NCBI RefSeq assembly: GCF_964246085.1
Contig: NZ_CAXTPD010000001.1
DNA from: Brotaphodocola sp003480315
GTDB lineage: Bacteria; Bacillota; Clostridia; Lachnospirales; Lachnospiraceae
Direction: 5' to 3' (one strand)
DNA: 64,000 nt
Shown here: positions 8,435 through 16,716 of the stretch, in pieces
How positions within the stretch are numbered: the first letter of the stretch is position 1
Layout of the letters: each line of letters begins with the position of its first letter
Notes under the pieces: model-generated
Databases searched by the model: none
Told to the model about the DNA's origin: nothing
What the model saw: only the letters and a program-made list of their open reading frames with translations
Program-made: the position numbers and the translations under genes

Positions 8435-8932
8435 ATGTTTTTTAAAAAGTACGGAGACATCGTAGTTGGCGTATTTTTCATGGTGCTGGGAGCTTTGCTG
8501 ATCATCCTTGCCCAGGCACTTCCGAAATCCAAAGTCATGGAGATCGGACCGGATTTCATGCCTACGGTAATTGGTTCAGTTACCTTTATCCTGGCAGCAA
8601 TCCTGACATTTTTAAGTATCAAAAATTTCAAAATGCATGGGAAGGAGCTGGAGCATGCGGAAATCCCGGATTGTGATTACAAGCGTGTAATCTCCAGTAT
8701 CATTCTGGTCCTGATCTATGTGTTTATCCTTCAGCCGATCGGATTTATCATTTCGACTCTGCTGTATCTGATGTTCCAGATGGTGGTCCTGTCACCGGAT
8801 GACGAGCGTGACGGAAAGCATATCATCCGTCTGGCCGTGATCAATGTAGTGTTTACCCTGGCAGTCTTTTTCCTGTTCCGTTATGGCTTCAAGATCGTGC
8901 TGCCGGCAGGTATTTTTACGATTCGATTATAA
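8435..8932 (+). CDS. TctB-family small subunit of a second TTT transporter
   Basis: The 165-residue product is a four-helix TctB-type membrane subunit, with hydrophobic spans at about 9-28, 42-62, 85-108 and 120-160 and the conserved short segment with GPDFMP after helix 1 (compare GPKLFP in the first locus). The ATG at 8435 is preceded by AAGGAG with a 9-base gap; the in-frame ATG at 8426 overlaps that ribosome site. It is translated with tctA, 18 bases downstream. No binding-protein gene is next to this pair, so the system must use a binding protein coded elsewhere or share one. Confidence 0.85.
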   Translation: MFFKKYGDIVVGVFFMVLGALLIILAQALPKSKVMEIGPDFMPTVIGSVTFILAAILTFLSIKNFKMHGKELEHAEIPDCDYKRVISSIILVLIYVFILQPIGFIISTLLYLMFQMVVLSPDDERDGKHIIRLAVINVVFTLAVFFLFRYGFKIVLPAGIFTIRL

Positions 8933-8950
8933 TAAGGAGGACAAAAGATT

Positions 8951-10462
8951 ATGCAGGCATTGGGACTTTTAGGAAGTGCGTTTGTCGGTATTTTACATCC
9001 GGCCTCTATCCTTATGATGATTGCCGGTGTTGCGATTGGTATTGTATTTGGTTCTATCCCGGGACTGTCCGCGTCCATGGCAGTAGCGCTGATGCTGCCG
9101 CTTACCTTCAGTATGACACCATCTATGGGACTTAATACACTGGTAGCGGTTTATATCGGAGGTATCTCCGGCGGACTGATCTCTGCGATTCTGTTAAATA
9201 TGCCGGGTACGGCATCTTCCATTGCGACCTGTTTTGACGGTCATCCGATGGCAAAACGCGGTGAAGCCATGAAGGCTCTGGGACTTGGTATTGTGTTCTC
9301 GGCTCTGGGTTCCATTTTCTCTTTCCTGATTTTAACCTTCTGCGCACCGCTTCTGGCAGATGTTGCCCTGAAATTTACTCCGGCTGAGAACTTCGGTATC
9401 TGCTTCTTCGCGCTGACGATGGTAGCGATCCTTTCTTCCGGTAATATGATCCGCGGTCTGCTAGCCGGTCTGTTCGGCCTGATGTTTACCCTGGTCGGCA
9501 TGGCTCCGATTGACGGAACACCGCGATTCACCTTCGGTTCACACAACCTGATGGCAGGCTTTGACACTCTTCCGACTCTGATCGGTATCTTTGCGATCGC
9601 GGATATCCTGGTTACCGCGGAGAGCATGAAGGGCGGACGTGTAGAAACCATTCCGATCAAGAAGGTAAAAGGCTTTGGCTTTAGCTGGCAGGAATTTGTG
9701 TATCATCTGCCGAACTTCTTCCGTTCCGCGCTGATCGGTACCGGTATCGGTATTCTGCCGGGTATCGGCGGTTCTACCTCCGGTATGCTGTCTTACGTAA
9801 CTGCAAAGAACATGTCCAAGCATCCGGAGGAGTTTGGTAAGGGCTGCCCGGACGGTGTTGTAGCAACTGAGTCTGCCAACAACGCGACCATCGGAGGCGC
9901 TATGATCCCGCTTCTGGTACTTGGTATCCCGGGTGACGGCGTTACCGCAATGATGTTAGGCGGCTTCCTGATCCATGGCCTGTCTGCAGGCCCGCTGCTT
10001 TTCGTGAAAAATGCAGATGTTGTATATGGAATCTTCGCAGCCTGCATGCTGTGTACCGTGATCATGCTGGTAGTTGAGTGGACCTGTATCAAGGGCTTCG
10101 TTCAGGTGTTAAAGGTTCCGAAGCACATCCTGCTTCCGCTGATCCTGGTTCTTTGCTGTGTCGGTGCGTATGCGACCAACAACCGGATCTTTGATGTACA
10201 GTCCATCCTGATCTTCGGTATCGTAGGTTATGTGTACCATAAATTCAGCCTGCCGACTACTCCGTTTGTTCTGTGCTTCCTGATCGGTGAGATGCTGGAA
10301 ACCTACTTAAGACGAGGTATCATGCAGTACAAGTCCTTTGGCGCATTCTTTGCAAGACCGATCTTTGATGCATTCTTCTTTGTTGCTATCGGAGTCCTGG
10401 TATGGACAGTCATGAAGGAATTAAAAGCTTACAAGATCAAAAAACAGAGCATCGACCAGTAA
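8951..10462 (+). CDS. TctA-family large subunit of a second TTT transporter
   Basis: The 503-residue, multi-helix membrane protein is a clear TctA. Signature glycine-rich segments are GSIPGLS at residues 34-40, ILPGIGG in the second repeat, and the ANNATIGGAMIPLL-VLGIPGD stretch. An AAGGAGG site lies upstream of the ATG. With the preceding tctB it forms the membrane part of a TTT importer lacking its own tctC. It converges on a LysR-type regulator gene across a shared terminator; that regulator is a plausible controller (inference). Confidence 0.93.
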   Translation: MQALGLLGSAFVGILHPASILMMIAGVAIGIVFGSIPGLSASMAVALMLPLTFSMTPSMGLNTLVAVYIGGISGGLISAILLNMPGTASSIATCFDGHPMAKRGEAMKALGLGIVFSALGSIFSFLILTFCAPLLADVALKFTPAENFGICFFALTMVAILSSGNMIRGLLAGLFGLMFTLVGMAPIDGTPRFTFGSHNLMAGFDTLPTLIGIFAIADILVTAESMKGGRVETIPIKKVKGFGFSWQEFVYHLPNFFRSALIGTGIGILPGIGGSTSGMLSYVTAKNMSKHPEEFGKGCPDGVVATESANNATIGGAMIPLLVLGIPGDGVTAMMLGGFLIHGLSAGPLLFVKNADVVYGIFAACMLCTVIMLVVEWTCIKGFVQVLKVPKHILLPLILVLCCVGAYATNNRIFDVQSILIFGIVGYVYHKFSLPTTPFVLCFLIGEMLETYLRRGIMQYKSFGAFFARPIFDAFFFVAIGVLVWTVMKELKAYKIKKQSIDQ

Positions 10463-10486
10463 CAGCTGCTCCAGCAAAACAGAAGC

Positions 10487-10535
10487 AAAGGCCCCGTAAA
10501 AGCACGCCGGAGATGGCGGCTTTGGCGGGGCCTTT
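10487..10535. terminator. Bidirectional terminator between tctA and lysR
   Basis: AAAGGCCCCG (10487-10496) pairs with CGGGGCCTTT (10526-10535). The loop is about 29 bases and contains a further weak pairing. It lies between two convergent genes and has short T-rich flanks on both strands. Confidence 0.65.
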
Positions 10536-10556
10536 ATGGTTAAAAGAGAATCAGGT

Positions 10557-11480
10557 TCAGATCTGATCCGGCTGAACCGTTTTCCACCACTCACTGGCTA
10601 GCCGGATGAATTCCCGGGCGCCGGTGCTTAAGTAGCCGGTGGTGGGATAGCTGACGGTAATGTCCCAGGAGGGATGTCCCGGCAGACGGAAACAGGCCAG
10701 CTCATCCGATGGGATCCTTGTATAGTACCAGGGAACAATGCCGCAGCAGATGGTGGATTTTACCAGGGATACAATACCGGCGGTGTTGTTGCTTTCAAAC
10801 AGGACGTTTGGCTGAAAACCGCTGCGGGCAAAGATCTGGTCACAGAGGCTGCGCAGCGTGGAATTGCGGTCCATCAATACAAAGGGCTCGTAACGGATCT
10901 CGTTTAAATCCAGTGTGGCCAGGGGTTCTCCCGGCGGGGCAGCTTTTTGCGCCACCGGGTGGACGGCCGGGATGATGGCGATCAGTTCTTCGCTCCCAAG
11001 TACCTCATACTGGTTTTTCTGCCAGTCGGATCTGGAAAGGACCTGAAAGCCGACATCCAGATCTCCGGCGGCAATGGCAGCCTGCTGGGGGGCTACCCGC
11101 ATTTCCAGAGGCCGTATGGTGAGGTTTGGCATGGAGCGGTGAAGCTCCGGGTAGATGGCGGTGAACATATCAAGCCCGCGTCCGGGGCAGAGACCAATGT
11201 TTAAAAGTCCCTTGCGCAGGCGCGAAACATCGTAGAGCTGATTATAAGTATCTTTTTTGATCTGCATCATTTTTCTGGCGCCCTCCACATAGATGCGCCC
11301 GGCATCGGTCAGGCACCACTTGTTTTTGGTGCGCTGAAACAGAGGCGTGCCAAGCTCCCGTTCCAGCTTTAACAGCTGCTGGTTTAAGGCAGACTGGGTA
11401 ATGAACAGCTTTTCTGCTGCTTTGGTGATGTTGTTTTCTTCTGCGATCTGCAGAATATATTCGATTTGTCTGGTGTCCAT
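10557..11480 (-). CDS. LysR-type transcriptional regulator
   Basis: The 307-residue regulator has an N-terminal winged helix-turn-helix (TKAAEKLFITQSALNQQLLKLERELGTPLF, residues 19-48 region) and a C-terminal ligand-binding domain of the periplasmic-binding-protein fold. LysR proteins usually sense a small metabolite and activate a neighbouring operon. The ATG at 11480 is chosen because GGAGG lies 6 bases upstream; the ATG at 11486 directly abuts that site. It is convergent with the orphan tctBA pair and resembles the LysR next to the third TTT locus (same NQQLLKLE-ELGTPLF helix), which suggests that both control organic-acid transport. Confidence 0.9.
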   Translation of the reverse strand: MDTRQIEYILQIAEENNITKAAEKLFITQSALNQQLLKLERELGTPLFQRTKNKWCLTDAGRIYVEGARKMMQIKKDTYNQLYDVSRLRKGLLNIGLCPGRGLDMFTAIYPELHRSMPNLTIRPLEMRVAPQQAAIAAGDLDVGFQVLSRSDWQKNQYEVLGSEELIAIIPAVHPVAQKAAPPGEPLATLDLNEIRYEPFVLMDRNSTLRSLCDQIFARSGFQPNVLFESNNTAGIVSLVKSTICCGIVPWYYTRIPSDELACFRLPGHPSWDITVSYPTTGYLSTGAREFIRLASEWWKTVQPDQI

Positions 11481-11650
11481 GGACATCCTCCGTGTGTTAT
11501 TCTTCTGATTTTTCCATTTCAGAAATAAATTTCCGATTCTATTGTAACAGTAAAATAAGAAAATGCGTCGGGAGAGTGAAAAGTCTTAACGGAACTCTAA
11601 CAGAAGGCGTTAAAAAACTGTAAAGAAAGTATAAAATATTTCCGGAACAC

Positions 11651-11679
11651 TTGACAATGTGACAGGCTGTCATTATAAT
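11651..11679 (+). promoter_or_regulatory. Consensus sigma-A promoter of the tetR-RND operon
   Basis: TTGACA (11651-11656) and TATAAT (11674-11679) are separated by exactly 17 bases: a full consensus promoter. A palindromic operator occupies the spacer, so strong transcription would be expected only when the regulator is absent or inactivated. Confidence 0.92.
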
Positions 11680-11716
11680 ATGACACATTGTCACACTAAA
11701 AAGTGACAGATTGTCA
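11660..11716. repeat. Three TGACA-N3-TGTCA operators, probable TetR sites
   Basis: Three 13-bp palindromes of identical design are present: TGACAGGCTGTCA (11660-11672), TGACACATTGTCA (11681-11693) and TGACAGATTGTCA (11704-11716). Centre distances are 21 and 23 bp, about two helix turns. The first sits between -35 and -10, the second over the expected transcription start, the third just downstream. They precede a tetR gene by about 60 bases and are its most likely autoregulatory sites (inference). Confidence 0.85.
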
Positions 11717-11773
11717 TAAAATAAACAAAATGAAATATTTTTACAAAAGAGAAACGGGAAGGAGGTGCTTAAC

Positions 11774-12403
11774 ATGCCTACGGAACGATTTTATCGTCTT
11801 CCGGAAGCGAAAAAGCAGGTGATCCGGCAGGCCGCCATCAAGGAATTTGCGCGAGTTCCCTTTGAGAAGGCCTCTATCAACCAGATCATACAGAACGCGG
11901 ATATTTCCCGCGGAAGCTTTTACACCTATTTTGAAGATAAGCAGGATGTGGTCCGCTATATTTTTGAGGACAATGCGAGACAGATGCAGGAATGCTGTGA
12001 AAGGGAGCTGGACAAAAATGACGGTAATCTCTTCGACATGCTAGAATGGCTGTTTGAGTTTACGATCCGCAAGCTGGAAGAGTCGAAGGAGATGGTACAG
12101 CTGGTGCGTAATGTCTGCTCCTACCAGGAAAATACCAGGGCCATGGGCTTTGAAATCGGATACAGACCGCCCATGGGAAGCCCGGGAAAAGAAGAAATGG
12201 CCCAGTGGCTCGCAAAGCGGATCCGTATGGAGCGGTTTGCAAGACGTTCGGAGGAGGAACTGGATGTTGTGCTGCAGCTTGGTGTTACATCCCTGATTTT
12301 AGCGGTGCGCTTTTACTATGAGCAGCCGGATCAGCTGGATCAGATCCGGAAACGTTATCTGGATTCCCTGGAAGTGATTAAGCATGGAGCCCTGATTTCG
12401 TAA
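11774..12403 (+). CDS. TetR/AcrR-family repressor of the RND efflux operon
   Basis: The 209-residue protein has an N-terminal helix-turn-helix (IKEFARVPFEKASINQII, then a recognition helix with ISRGSFYTYFEDKQD) typical of TetR regulators, and a helical ligand-binding C-terminal domain. Such proteins release DNA when a drug or metabolite binds. I placed the start at the ATG at 11774, 8 bases after GGAGG; a GTG at 11765 overlaps that site. It is the first gene of the operon that encodes an adaptor, an RND permease and two TolC-like proteins, and it lies behind three matching operators, so it probably represses its own operon. Confidence 0.9.
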   Translation: MPTERFYRLPEAKKQVIRQAAIKEFARVPFEKASINQIIQNADISRGSFYTYFEDKQDVVRYIFEDNARQMQECCERELDKNDGNLFDMLEWLFEFTIRKLEESKEMVQLVRNVCSYQENTRAMGFEIGYRPPMGSPGKEEMAQWLAKRIRMERFARRSEEELDVVLQLGVTSLILAVRFYYEQPDQLDQIRKRYLDSLEVIKHGALIS

Positions 12404-12455
12404 TAAGTATGAAAGAATCACGATCATAAAAAGTGGAAAATAAGAGGAGACAGCT

Positions 12456-13619
12456 ATGAAAAAGAAAGTGGTAATTGCAGGAGTGGTCGTAGCGGTGATT
12501 GCGGTTGCGGCCGGCATCAGCGCAATGCGCAAAAAGCCGGTGGAGGAGGAAGCCCTGATTCCGGTGGTGAATGTAGAGAACCCGCAGATGGGAAGTATTG
12601 AACTGTACCGCAGCCTGGTGGGCAAGGTAGAGCCGTCTGATGTGGTTTACATTTATCCGAAGGCAGCCGGTGAGATCACCGATGTGTTCGTAAAAGCAGG
12701 TGATATGGTACAGGAGGGACAGCCAATCTGCAAAATCGATACCAAGCAGGTAGAGGCAGCAAGACTCCAGATGGAATCCGCGCAGCAGGCCATGAATGAT
12801 GCCAATACCAATCTGGGACGTCAGCAGGCGCTGTTCGCGGCAGGTGATATCGCAAGTGTGGCATTTGAGCAGGCTCAGACTCAGGCCAAGAATGCCCAGA
12901 TCGCCTATGATTCCGCAAAGCTGAACTATGATTATCAGGTGGAGTTTGCAAACGTGACTGCACCGATTTCCGGCAAGGTGGAGACCTGCAACATTGAGGT
13001 GCACGATAACGTGGCTTCCCAGGTGCTTCTGGCCGTGATTTCCGGCGCTGGCAGTAAGTCCATCACCTTTTCTGTTCCGGAGAAGGTGGTAACCGAGCTG
13101 CATGTAGGCGATCCGATCAGCGTAGATAAGAATGGTACCGATTATCAGGGCACCATTAATGAGGTCAGCAGCATGATCGACGATTCCACCGGACTCTTTA
13201 AGGTAAAGGCCTCCGTGGAGAACGGCGATGCGCTCCCAACTGGTTCCACCACTAAGCTTTCCGTTATTTCCGACCGTGCGGACAACGTGCTGACCATTCC
13301 GGTTGACGCGGTTTACTATTCCGGCGGAGATGCTTATGTGTATACATACGATAACGGAACCGTTCATTACGTTCCGGTGGAGGTTGGCTTATACGATTCC
13401 CAGAAGGCACAGATCCTTTCCGGCATCAATGCATCCGATGAAGTGATCACCACCTGGAGCTCTGAGCTGTACGAGGGTTCCCAGGTACAGAAGGCAGACC
13501 CGAATGCGGCAGCAGATACCCAGGAAGCAGATGTATCGGCAGAGACCTCTGCTGATGCGCAGAGCGCAGACAATGCAGAAAGCACAGAGGCTTCCGGCGA
13601 AGAGACAAGCGGCAACTAG
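12456..13619 (+). CDS. RND efflux adaptor subunit (AcrA/HlyD-like membrane fusion protein)
   Basis: The 387-residue adaptor has one N-terminal membrane helix (about 5-23) with no lipobox, a lipoyl-like half-motif around 60-95, a short coiled-coil hairpin (about 100-165), the second lipoyl half (NVTAPISGKVE) and beta-barrel domains, then an Ala/Ser/Glu-rich tail of about 35 residues. It would be anchored in the cytoplasmic membrane with the bulk outside and link the RND permease to outer parts. The hairpin is short compared with Gram-negative AcrA. It lies 52 bases after tetR and 27 before the permease. The acidic tail is unusual and might interact with the wall. Confidence 0.9.
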   Translation: MKKKVVIAGVVVAVIAVAAGISAMRKKPVEEEALIPVVNVENPQMGSIELYRSLVGKVEPSDVVYIYPKAAGEITDVFVKAGDMVQEGQPICKIDTKQVEAARLQMESAQQAMNDANTNLGRQQALFAAGDIASVAFEQAQTQAKNAQIAYDSAKLNYDYQVEFANVTAPISGKVETCNIEVHDNVASQVLLAVISGAGSKSITFSVPEKVVTELHVGDPISVDKNGTDYQGTINEVSSMIDDSTGLFKVKASVENGDALPTGSTTKLSVISDRADNVLTIPVDAVYYSGGDAYVYTYDNGTVHYVPVEVGLYDSQKAQILSGINASDEVITTWSSELYEGSQVQKADPNAAADTQEADVSAETSADAQSADNAESTEASGEETSGN

Positions 13620-13646
13620 TGTGAGAGCAGAAGGAGGAAAACATCA

Positions 13647-16600
13647 ATGGGATTAACAAAATCAGTCCTGAAGCGGCCGGTTACCGTTGTTATGGTAATC
13701 CTGTGCCTGATTGTGTTCGGTCTTCAGTCTGTTCTTGGCGCAAAGCTGGAGCTGATGCCGACCATGGAAATGCCGGTACTTATCGTGTATTCCGTATATC
13801 CGGGAGCCAGCCCGGAGGATGTAAATGATCTGGTAAGTACGAAGATCGAGAAAGAGATAGGCTCCTTGAGCGGTGTTGATACCATTCAGTCCCGCTCCAT
13901 GGAAAACGTATCTCTGGTCATCATCCAGTATGATTATGGCAAAGACATCGATGAAGCATACGATGACTTAAAGAAGAAGATGGATGCCCTGGAGGGAGAT
14001 CTCCCGGACGACTGCAATGCCCCGGTTATCATGGAGATGAATATTGACGAGATGGATACCATGTCCCTGTCGGTCAATAACAAGGCACAGTCCGACCTTT
14101 ACAACTATGTAAACAACAAGATCGTTCCGGAGTTTGAGAAGATCACCACCGTTACCGATGTCAGCATCAGCGGCGGACAGAAGGAGTACATTCAGGTACA
14201 GCTGATTCCGGAGAAGCTGGAGCAGTATCATTTAAACCTTTCTTCTGTGGCTACTGCCATCGGCAGCGCAGACTTCACCTATCCGGCCGGTGACACCATT
14301 GTGGGAGGCCAGAAGCTTTCCGTCAGTGCCGGAACCCAGTATGACACAGAAGAATTATTAAAGAGCATTCCGTTAAATCTCGGAAATGGCAATGTGATCT
14401 ATCTGTCTGATGTCGCAAACGTTCAGATGGCGAAAGAGGATGCCAGCAGTATTGCGCGTTATAACGGTGAGGATACCATTTCCATCGGTATCAAGAAGCA
14501 GCAGAGCGCTTCTGCGGTGGATGTTTCCAAGGCAGTCAAGAAGACCATCAAGAATCTGACCGATGCAGATGAGAATCTGGAGATCATCACCGTAAGTGAT
14601 ACCAGTGATGAGATCAACTCTTCCTTAAAGAGCGTTATGCAGACCATGGTGATGGCAGTTGTGGTCTCCATGCTGATCATCTTCCTGTTCTTTGGTGAGA
14701 TCAAGGCATCCCTGATCGTTGGTACCTCCATCCCGATCTCCATCCTGGCTGCCCTGATCCTGATCCAGGTTATGGGCTTCTCCTTAAACGTAGTTACCTT
14801 ATCGAGCCTGGTGCTTGGTGTAGGTATGATGGTAGATAACTCCATTGTAGTGCTGGAGAGCTGCTTCCGTTCCACCAAGGGAAAAGGCATTGTGGGATAC
14901 CGGGAGGCTGCCCTGGAGGGAAGCGGCATTGTGCTGCAGTCCATTATCGGAAGTACCGTGACCACCTGTGTTGTATTCCTGCCGCTGGCTCTGCTTCAGG
15001 GCCTGACAGGACAGATGTTCAAGCCGTTAGGCTTTACGATCATCTTCTGTATGGTGGCATCCCTCATCAGTGCAATGACCATCGTTCCGCTTTGTTACTG
15101 CTTCTACCGCCCGCAGGAGAAGGAGGAATCTCCGGTCGGTGCTTTGATCCGTGCCATGCAGAATGGCTATCGCAGCATCATGAAGGTGCTGCTGAAGAAA
15201 AAGAAAACCGTCCTCTTCACTTCTGTTGCATTGCTGGTGGCTGCCTTCTGGATGGCTTCTCAGCTGCGCATGGAGCTGATGGTTTCCGATGATACCGGTG
15301 AGATCTCTGTCAGCATTGAAACCCGTCCGGGTCTGACCCTGGAGGAGGAAGACCGGATTTACGAGCAGGTAGAGAAGATCGTTACCGCAGATGAAGACCT
15401 GGATTCCTATATGTTAACCTCCGGTGGAAGCGGTATGTCTGCCATGACCAGCTCCGGCGCAACGCTGACTGCTTACTTAAAGGATGACAGAAAGCGTGAG
15501 ACCAATGAGGTCATCAAGGAGTGGAAGCCGCTGTTAAACCAGATCGCAGGCGCAAACATTTCCATGGACATCGCGTCCTCGTCTACGATGACCAGCAGCA
15601 CCAGCGGTATTGAGTATATTTTACAGGGTACCCAGTACGATGAGCTCAAAAGCGCATCTGACCAGATTACCAAAGAGCTGCTTGCACGTCCGGAGGTTTC
15701 CAAGGTGCACAGTACCCTGGAGAATGCGGCGCCGGTTGTCAAGCTGAACATTGATGCTGTGAAGGCAAACGCGGAGAATATCACTCCGCTTCAGATCGCA
15801 GGCACCGTCAGCAGCATGCTGGGCGGCAAGGAAGCAACCACCTTAAACGTAGACGGCGATGATGTCAGTGTTATGGTCGAGTACCCGGAGGATGAGTACG
15901 ACACCATCGACAAGCTGAAGGGCATTGTCCTGACCGGAAACGCAGGCGGCTCCGTGGCTCTGGCAGATGTGGCAGATATTGTTTTCCAGGACAGCCCGAA
16001 CACCATTACCAGAAAGGATAAGCAGTATCAGGTAACCATCACCGGTGATGTTCCGACCGATGATGCCCGCCAGATCGATGCGATCGAGAATAAGTTATAT
16101 AATGAAGTAGTAAGCAAGCATTTAACTTCGACCATCACCCGCGGATTAAACTCCCAGGATGAGAGCATGAAGGAGGAGTTCGGAAACCTGGGCACCGCGA
16201 TCATCACGGCAATTTTCCTGATTTTCGTAGTCATGGCGGCACAGTTCGAGTCACCGAAGTTCTCTCTGATGGTCATGACCACCATTCCGTTCTCCCTGAT
16301 CGGTTCCTTCGGACTTTTATACCTGGCGGACTGCCCGATCAGTATGGTATCCCTGCTGGGATTCCTGATGTTAGTCGGAACCGTAGTAAACAACGGTATC
16401 CTGTATGTCGATACCGTAAACCAGTACCGCAGTGAGATGGACCGCGACACCGCCCTGATCGAGGCCGGCGCGACCCGTCTGCGCCCGATCCTGATGACAA
16501 CGTTAACGACCATTGTATCCATGATCCCGATGGCGCTGGCCTACGGTGACAGCGGTAAGAGCATGCAGGGCCTGGCCCTGGTAGATGTGGGAGGTCTCGT

Positions 16601-16688
16601 GGCTTCCACTGTGCTGGCACTCTTAATGCTGCCGATCTACTATGAGGTTATGAGCCCGAAAAAGAAACCGGAACCCCATTACGATTAA
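13647..16688 (+). CDS. RND-family efflux permease
   Basis: The 1013-residue membrane protein has the RND layout: one N-terminal helix, a large extracellular loop, helices 2-7, a second large loop and helices 8-12. PGASPEDV near residue 52 and the VDNSIVVLES motif in helix 4 are family hallmarks. Residues matching the AcrB proton relay are altered: D397-N398 instead of Asp-Asp, and N915-N916 (VVNNGILYVD) where AcrB has Lys-Asn. The VDN/VNN pair is common in one branch of RND exporters, so this is not decay. The transported compound is unknown; antimicrobials, bile compounds or a self-made lipid are possible. It is flanked by its adaptor and two TolC-like proteins. Confidence 0.94.
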   Translation: MGLTKSVLKRPVTVVMVILCLIVFGLQSVLGAKLELMPTMEMPVLIVYSVYPGASPEDVNDLVSTKIEKEIGSLSGVDTIQSRSMENVSLVIIQYDYGKDIDEAYDDLKKKMDALEGDLPDDCNAPVIMEMNIDEMDTMSLSVNNKAQSDLYNYVNNKIVPEFEKITTVTDVSISGGQKEYIQVQLIPEKLEQYHLNLSSVATAIGSADFTYPAGDTIVGGQKLSVSAGTQYDTEELLKSIPLNLGNGNVIYLSDVANVQMAKEDASSIARYNGEDTISIGIKKQQSASAVDVSKAVKKTIKNLTDADENLEIITVSDTSDEINSSLKSVMQTMVMAVVVSMLIIFLFFGEIKASLIVGTSIPISILAALILIQVMGFSLNVVTLSSLVLGVGMMVDNSIVVLESCFRSTKGKGIVGYREAALEGSGIVLQSIIGSTVTTCVVFLPLALLQGLTGQMFKPLGFTIIFCMVASLISAMTIVPLCYCFYRPQEKEESPVGALIRAMQNGYRSIMKVLLKKKKTVLFTSVALLVAAFWMASQLRMELMVSDDTGEISVSIETRPGLTLEEEDRIYEQVEKIVTADEDLDSYMLTSGGSGMSAMTSSGATLTAYLKDDRKRETNEVIKEWKPLLNQIAGANISMDIASSSTMTSSTSGIEYILQGTQYDELKSASDQITKELLARPEVSKVHSTLENAAPVVKLNIDAVKANAENITPLQIAGTVSSMLGGKEATTLNVDGDDVSVMVEYPEDEYDTIDKLKGIVLTGNAGGSVALADVADIVFQDSPNTITRKDKQYQVTITGDVPTDDARQIDAIENKLYNEVVSKHLTSTITRGLNSQDESMKEEFGNLGTAIITAIFLIFVVMAAQFESPKFSLMVMTTIPFSLIGSFGLLYLADCPISMVSLLGFLMLVGTVVNNGILYVDTVNQYRSEMDRDTALIEAGATRLRPILMTTLTTIVSMIPMALAYGDSGKSMQGLALVDVGGLVASTVLALLMLPIYYEVMSPKKKPEPHYD

Positions 16689-16716
16689 TAAGCCAGACGG
16701 CTTCGGAGGATGTTAG

